In this document: positions 58,565 to 64,000 of the stretch, in pieces
Layout of the letters: every line of letters starts with the position of its first letter
Position numbering within the stretch: the stretch's first letter is position 1
Origin: Diphasiastrum complanatum
Taxonomy: Eukaryota > Streptophyta > Lycopodiopsida > Lycopodiales > Lycopodiaceae
Assembly: GCA_029204225.1 (NCBI GenBank)
Contig: CM055106.1
Span: 48,249,337 to 48,313,336 of the forward strand
Length of the DNA stretch: 64,000 nt
Direction of reading: 5' to 3'
Notes under the pieces: generated by a model
What the model saw: the letters and a program-made list of their open reading frames with translations, nothing else
What the model was told of the DNA's origin: nothing
Databases searched by the model: none
Program-made: the position numbers and the translations under genes

Positions 58565-61342
58565 TCAACAAACTTTAAATACAGAAAGTTTTGATCTAAA
58601 CTTATCAAACTTTTCTCCAGTAAGTGGCTTAGTGAAAATATCAGCTAGTTATTCTTCTGTGCTACAATGAACAACATGAATTTTACAACTTAGCAGCCTT
58701 TCACGTATGAAGTGATATTGGATCTCAATGTGTTTAGTTCTCGCATGGAACACTGGATTCTTTTCTAGTTGAATGCCACTCTGACTGTCGCTATGTAAAG
58801 TTGTGGGATTTTTTTGCTTTATGCCAATCTCTTCCAAGATTTGTCTCAACCATATAGCTTCTTGTGCAGCACTACACATTACCTTATACTCTGCTTCTGT
58901 GGTTAAAAGAGCAATTGTACTTTGCTTCTTACTAGACTAGGAAAAGCAATTACCATAAAACTGGAATATATATCCTGTGGTGGATCTACGATCATCATAG
59001 TCACCTCCCCAGTCCGCATCCACATAGCCACACAACTCAGGTAAACCATCATGCTTCCTGTAAATCAAGCCATACTCTGATGTGCCTTTCACATAACGCA
59101 AAATGCGTTTAGCTACTTTCCAATGCGTTTTCGTAGGTGCTGCCATAAACCGACTTACAATGCCAACAACATAGCATATATCTGGTCTAGTTGTGGTAAG
59201 ATAAATCAAGCTCCCTACTAACTGTCTATATAGCATAGCATCAAATGACTGTGATTCATCAAGCTTAGAAAGCTTTTTACCTGGTTCAATAGGAGTGTTT
59301 ACTGGTTTGCAATCCTGCAACCTAAACCTGTGCAACAACTCTTTGACATATTTCACCTGTGTTAAACCCACTTCATGTCCTTTTTGCCACACTTCTACTC
59401 CAAGGCAGTAATGCATCAGGCTGAGATCCATCATCTCAAATTGTTTCATGAGGTCTTTCTTGATTATGTCTATCATCTCTTGATTATTTCCCGTAATAAT
59501 CAAGTCATCAACATAAAGAGCAATCAAAGCAACCATACCATCAAAGAATAAGACATATAGATTTGGATCAGAATGTGTTATCACCATCCCCTTTGAACGA
59601 AAGTAGGCATCAATCCTGCTATACCACGCACGTGGTGCTTGTTTAAGACCATAAAGTGCTTTCTTCAAGCGACATACTTTATTTTCCTGTCCTTTCGTTA
59701 CAAAGCTTTCAGGTTGATCCATGAACACTTCTTCTTCTAACTCACCATTTAGAAAAGCAGATTTCACATCCATTTGATGCAAAGGCCAACCAAAATGTGA
59801 AGCTAAAGCAATAAGTAGACGTAGAGTATTCCACTTACACACCGGCGCAAAGGTCTCCTCATAGTCAATGCCTTTATTTTGTGCGTACCCTTTGATTACC
59901 AATCTTGCTTTGTGCTTTGCTATGCTTCCATCTGCATGGTACTTAGTTCTATATACCCATTTGCAACCAATGGGTTTCTTGCCAACTGGTGGTTCTACTA
60001 AGTCCCATGTGCTATGCTTAGCAATTGACTCCATCTCCTCTCCCATGGCTTTGATCCAAATGTCATCATCCTTCGCTTCACCATAAGTCGAAGGTTCTTT
60101 GCTTTGAATAATGCTGGATAACAGAGCATAATTTGCTTCATACCTTTCAGGTAGTATCTTCTCTCTTGTTGATCTTCGTAGCTCTCCCTGGTTAGATGAT
60201 CCTAGAAAGTCATCTATATCGCGGCTCTCCATCAATCTCTCAAACCACTTAGGGAGCTTTCTGTCAGGTGATCGGCTTCCTGGTGAAAATGTATTCCACA
60301 CTACATCCTTCTCCTTGCGTTTGTCACCTGCAATTTCAATGCTTCTTGCACCAAAAGGTTTGTCCCTACCTCTCCAACCTGTTTCATGAGGTTGAGTAGT
60401 AGTATCTTGAGATGTATCCTCATGTTCATCACTCAAAAGGTCAATGAATGGATCATCATCAGGTGGTATCCTCACTATACCATTTTTCCTACTGGATGTG
60501 TTTATCTTCTCAGCATCTTCGTCTTCATACATCTTGGATTCATCAAAGATAACATCTCGGCTTATATGGATTTTGTTTTCGACTAGATCAAAACATCTAT
60601 AGCCCTTCACGCGATCATCATATCCTAGGAATATGCACTTGATAGCTTTTACATCAAGTTTATGTCTTTCTTCCTTAGGAATATGTACAAAGGCGTTACA
60701 TCTAGAGATTCGCAAGTGGTTCACCTTTGGCTTCTTCTTTGTGAATGCTTCCTCAGGTGTAATTTTTGATATGGCAATGGTAGGACTTCTATTTTGAAGA
60801 TAGACTGCCGTGCTACATGCTTCTGACCAAAAATCTTTTGGTAATTTCATTTCAGCTAGCATAGATCTGGCACTTTCCACAATCGTACGATCTTTGCGCT
60901 CAGCTACACCATTGAGAGCAGGAGTATGAGCTTGCGTAAATTGTCTTTTAATACCACATTGATCACAAAGATCATTGAAGTCATTAGACTTATACTCACC
61001 TCCACTATCTGATCTTAGGACTTTGATCTTCTTACCTGTCTGATTTTCGACCAAGTTTTTGAAGTTCTTGAAGTTATCAAAAGCATCTGCTTTCTTCTTC
61101 AAGAAGTAGATCCACGTCTTACGTGACATATCATCAATAAAGGTCATGAAATAGAAGGCTTTTCCTAAGGACATGGTCCTCATGGGCCCGCATAAATCTG
61201 TGTGGATTAAATCCAGGATGTTCTTTGCTCTTGCAACACCCCCTTTATTGAACTTCTCTAGATGCTGCTTCCCATATATACAAGATTCACATATCGATTT
61301 CAAGTGATCTTCTATTGTAGGCAGTCCTGTTACCATCTCCAA
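58565..61342 (-). pseudogene. copia D copy 2 integrase-RT-RNase H, two in-frame stops
   Basis: A frame of 801 codons (61,342-58,937) starts in the GAG_pre-integrase zinc region (CESCIYGKQH). It carries integrase DDE (LIHTDLCGPM, RSDSGGEYKS, NGVAERKDRT), the linker, and RT with PVCKWNTLRLLIALASHFGW, QMDVKSAFLNGELEEEVFM, LYGLKQAPRAWYSRID and YVDDLIITG (plus 59,504-59,515). RNase H follows (LCGYVDADWGGDYDDRRSTT). TAG at 58,934-58,936 replaces the expected Trp. The frame then continues through LLTTEAEYK-like sequence, SDSQSGIQLEKNPVFHARTK and, past a TAA near 58,646 that replaces a Gln codon, LADIFTKPLTGEKF to TGA at 58,565. The upstream gag and protease are missing. Enzyme domains are otherwise well kept, which suggests a recent loss of function. 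Confidence 0.9.
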
Positions 61343-61457
61343 TTTTCTCCGTCTTCAACCCATCGTAAAACCCCGAACTCTCAGAAGACAGTTCTCCCGA
61401 AGCTCTCTTCAACGACGACACTGTATTGTGTACACTCCCTATACGGCTCTGATACCA

Positions 61458-61732
61458 ACTTAGAATTTGCTTTGCACAGGAACACAGATCATGCTACACA
61501 GTAACACAGACAGAAAATCACTCTCCTCAGCAAGCTCACATAGCAACTATATTTCTCAAAATGAAATTACACTGTACATATAGTTGTTCACTCAGACAAC
61601 CCATGCATGAACCAGGTTGCCGTTGGCGGGACGCGTGTCCCGTCGACTTGTCTCGTGAGGAGGCCAACTGATCCTTATCCACTGATAGTCCCACAGTACA
61701 GTAACACAGTTATTCTAACTTTAATTCTAACT
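61458..61732 (-). repeat. 5' LTR of copia D copy 2
   Basis: It pairs with 58,236-58,511. Its inner edge lies one base from the primer site, and its outer edge lies 7 bp from the stop codon of the neighbouring ORF. Confidence 0.88.
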
Positions 61733-61738
61733 GGTTTT

Positions 61739-62724
61739 TCAACTCCCTAGTGTAATTGGGGTCCATTTCCGCCACCTCCACAAGGGCTGGATCGGCACCT
61801 TCCAGGAACTTAAAAACATCTCATTTAGGGTTTTGCGTTCCCTGGAAGTTCTGTCACGCATCCGCAAGTACAATGCTAGGTCTGCTCCTGACTCCATGGA
61901 TTCATTGGGGTTGTACCACCATTTGGTAAGGTGAATCCTGGTGGGTTTAGTCTTAGCACCCCAAGGTTGTAGTAACCAATTTTGCAGGCAGTAGGCATAG
62001 TGGCCGGCCAATCTAATGATATCATCTTTCTGGTGCGCGGCAACAACTAAGAACCTACATAAGCTCTCGCAAGAACCTTTGTAGTTTTCAAAACTACTTG
62101 GGATGAGTGGCCATGTGAATCTGAGGGCGGAACTCGTGGATGGTCGAAGCTCAAAAACTTGGACATCTAGCGGAAACTCCATGGGCGGTAGATATAAACT
62201 GTAAGCATCGAAGTTTTTGTAGAACAGACTGTCTGACAAAATTTCCTTGCGGTGCACAGGGTAAGCGGGTAAAGGGTTGCAGAAACTCTGAGGACTGATT
62301 GGTCCTCGTGCAGCTACTTGTCTCTGGTACTCATGTAACTGCCTAGCTAGCATGGCTACGATAGTTTCGGTTGCAGCTAGTTCCACCTTGGTGTTGGCTA
62401 GGATCTTTTCTTGCCCTTTATACCCCTCCCTATGCTTATCTGTCGTCTATTATTAGCCTCCTTGAGGTCATTGTACTTTTGCTTCTAGGTATCTCGCTCC
62501 TTATTGGTGCTAACCAGCTCGTTAGTGGCTCTGATTCGTAGGTTCTTTTGTTTTTTCAATTCTTCTTTCAGACGTTGGATTTCTATGTCAGTCCTCTGTC
62601 CTTCCTTCAGTATGAACCTCATTAGTTTTCTATGGCGTTGCTCGGACTGATTACTGCTCTGTGGGTCTTCCATTCTCTTTTCAGCAGTGAATTCCATCAC
62701 TTGTGTTTTAGCATTTATATACAT
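61739..62724 (-). pseudogene. Unrecognised coiled-coil protein, broken into two frames
   Basis: The first part (62,724-62,485) is strongly helical and charged: MEDPQSSNQSEQRHRKLMRF, then EGQRTDIEIQRLKEELKKQK and NELVSTNKERDT, a likely coiled coil. After a stop it continues KQKYNDLKEANNRR in the same frame to about 62,408. A one-base frame change then leads to ANTKVELAATETIVAMLARQ. The second part ends at TGA 61,739 and has blocks SLYLPPMEFPLDVQVFELRP, RFLVVAAHQKDDIIRLAGHY, LQPWGAKTKPTRIHLTKWWY and LALYLRMRDRTSRERKTLNE. I do not recognise a family. It could be a gag-like or other element-borne protein, or a decayed host gene. A copia D element lies directly after its stop codon. Confidence 0.5.
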
Positions 62725-62794
62725 GAATATACAATGTGTTGAATGTACAAAAAATCTTTAAACCTTTACACTCCTCTCTCCCTCCGTGTGTATC

Positions 62795-63275
62795 TGTCAG
62801 GTTCGTGCTAGGGCAGGGGTTTCTACTATGTACTTAGGCCGTGTGCATTAACCCATGGGTTATGAGTTATGGACTCGGCTCATTACATTCGCATGTCCAT
62901 TTACATTTACTTTACTTTATGCATAGGCAGGCTTTGAGCCTTTTTTTTATTCATTATTGACATTTAGACCATATTATTGGCCTTGGGCCCTATGATTCAC
63001 TATATTGGTTATTTGGTCATATTACTGAGAGTGGGGGCCTTCTTGGAGGGCGCACTATTTTCCCTCTCAGTTTGGCCCTAGCCACTGGAAACTTCCTTTT
63101 AGGGCTTCCTCTTGGCTATAAGTAGGGATTCTGTGTCATTTGTTACTTGGCTTATGATATGATCTCCTTCTTTAGTCTCTTTAAGCTTTCTCTCTCCTGC
63201 TTTCTAGGGTTAAGTCTTGCTTATGTGATGCTTTCATAGACTAAATCTAGATCAGCCGTGGCTACGTTCATAACT
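62795..63275 (+). repeat. Putative 5' LTR at the right edge
   Basis: It is bounded on the right by a primer site. The left edge is placed at TGTCAGGTTCG (62,795) from the TG terminus and is tentative. It includes a TCTCTTTAAGCTTTCTCTCTCC pyrimidine tract near 63,177. The matching 3' LTR would lie beyond the window. Confidence 0.55.
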
Positions 63276-63287
63276 TGGTATCAGAGC
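63276..63287 (+). other. Primer-binding site of the right-edge element
   Basis: TGGTATCAGAGC matches the initiator tRNA-Met complement exactly. Confidence 0.85.
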
Positions 63288-64000
63288 ACTTTCCTGAGCA
63301 TCTCCATTGAGCAGATTTTTCTCTCACAGGAGGGCGCCCATCTTCAGCTTGGATCTTCACCATTTTTCAGCCGGATCTTCAGCATTTCTCCACACTTGTC
63401 TTGTAGATTTTCACGACGGATCGGAGGAGGACAGGCGCCCACTTGTTGCCCATTTCTAGCGCCCTCTTGCTGGCTGCCTACTGCTGCATTTTCAACCTTT
63501 TTCCTCCCCTATTTTGGGCGCCCTCCTGCCTCCTATTTGCTGCCCTATTGGGCGCCCTCATGCTTGCTGACCAGCGCCCTACTGCTCCTTCCTTTGCTGA
63601 AAATTTCCGCTTTTTGCTGTCCCTATTCGCCACCTTCCATCAGCCACTCCTAGCACCCTGCCAACCCATCTTTTTTATCCAATTTTTCTTTGCCGTTTAC
63701 TACCTCTCTTGGACGCCCACACTCCACCATAGCTGGCGCCCTACATCCGCCTCAATTTCAGCTCACCCTCCTACACTGCTGTCTGTGTTCGCAACCCTAT
63801 CCCGGACAATACAAACACGCCTAGATGCTTAGAAAGCCACTCCCACCCAACTTCATCGCGCATCGGGATTGCTCCCCGTCTTTATCGCAAACTTTTTTTT
63901 ACCCTTGAAGGGCGATCTCTGATTTTTCAGCCTTGTTTCCTCGCTGCCCATACCTCCTTTTTGTTAGCATCTTTTTTGGAGGCTGCTCGGTACCTCGACA
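63288..64000 (+). other. C-rich leader of the right-edge element with repeated GGCGCC palindromes
   Basis: The leader is rich in C and T and repeats a GGGCGCCC-type word: 63,332-63,339, 63,434-63,439, 63,516-63,523, 63,550-63,557 and 63,735-63,740. Half copies (AGCGCCCT) lie at about 63,459 and 63,573. Long open frames here have Pro/Leu/Ser/Cys-rich translations and no domain, so I do not call a gene. Gag would be expected beyond the window. Confidence 0.6.

Larger units (their letters stand above)
58236..61732 (-). mobile_element. Ty1-copia element D (copy 2), short form with both LTRs
   Basis: Short LTRs of about 275 bp lie at 61,458-61,732 (5', minus sense) and 58,236-58,511 (3'). They differ at few positions. 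Primer site TGGTATCAGAGCC (minus; plus 61,445-61,457) and polypurine tract AAGGGAGAG (about 58,512-58,520) are present. GGTTC (58,231-58,235) and GGTTT (61,733-61,737) may be a 5-bp target duplication with one change. Only about 100 bp separate the primer site from the integrase frame, so gag and protease have been deleted. Copy 1 at 36,461-39,062 keeps a gag end and protease. Confidence 0.9.

Noticed and set aside
63258..63832. Two long overlapping open frames at the right edge
   Set aside because: They start at or before the primer site, and their Pro/Leu/Ser/Cys-rich translations have no gag or other motif; this is most likely untranslated leader.

Overview
The window reads as nuclear DNA of a land plant with a large, repeat-rich genome. 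The reasons are nested Ty1-copia and Ty3-gypsy LTR retrotransposons, many copies of a tRNA-iMet-type primer-binding site (TGGTATCAGAGC and variants), AT-rich flanks with microsatellites, and one host gene with twelve exons joined by GT-AG introns. A fern or another large-genome plant is possible, but the sequence alone does not fix the species. I saw no prokaryotic operon, no organellar insert, no rRNA or tRNA gene and no CRISPR array.

The one clearly intact host gene is a copper amine oxidase at 39,795-45,204 (+). I could assemble all twelve exons in phase into a 791-residue protein. It has the topaquinone Tyr motif, the catalytic Asp, three copper His residues and a C-terminal SKL peroxisome signal.

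Almost everything else is mobile DNA, in layers. From left to right: a gypsy gag on the minus strand (1-1,020); an LTR-like stretch (about 2,015-2,747); copia A (3,973-8,786); copia B (9,941-13,345); a gypsy integrase with a chromodomain-like tail (13,690-14,651) abutted by copia C (14,652-17,645); an unusual non-retroelement module (17,646-21,715); a second copia B (21,970-25,680) fused to a copia C remnant (25,681-27,020); gypsy pieces (27,021-29,836); copia E pieces in opposite orientations (30,610-34,157); a copia B LTR/gag on the minus strand (34,690-36,460) inserted into a copia D (36,461-39,062); the amine oxidase gene; a GC-rich tandem repeat block (45,700-46,960); a gypsy integrase split by a nearly complete copia C with 5-bp target duplication (47,560-54,125); a copia C tail with LTR (54,836-55,738); mixed copia fragments (56,495-57,830); a copia D with an 801-residue open frame (58,236-61,732, minus); a broken coiled-coil ORF pair (61,739-62,724, minus); and an LTR with primer site and odd leader (62,795-64,000).

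The module at 17.6-21.7 kb is the least ordinary part. It holds a frameshifted SET-domain-like ORF, a head-to-head spliced ORF resembling plant En/Spm-associated transposase proteins, and a cluster of near-perfect 17-bp palindromes. It may be a DNA transposon that carries a histone-methyltransferase-like gene, but that is an inference.
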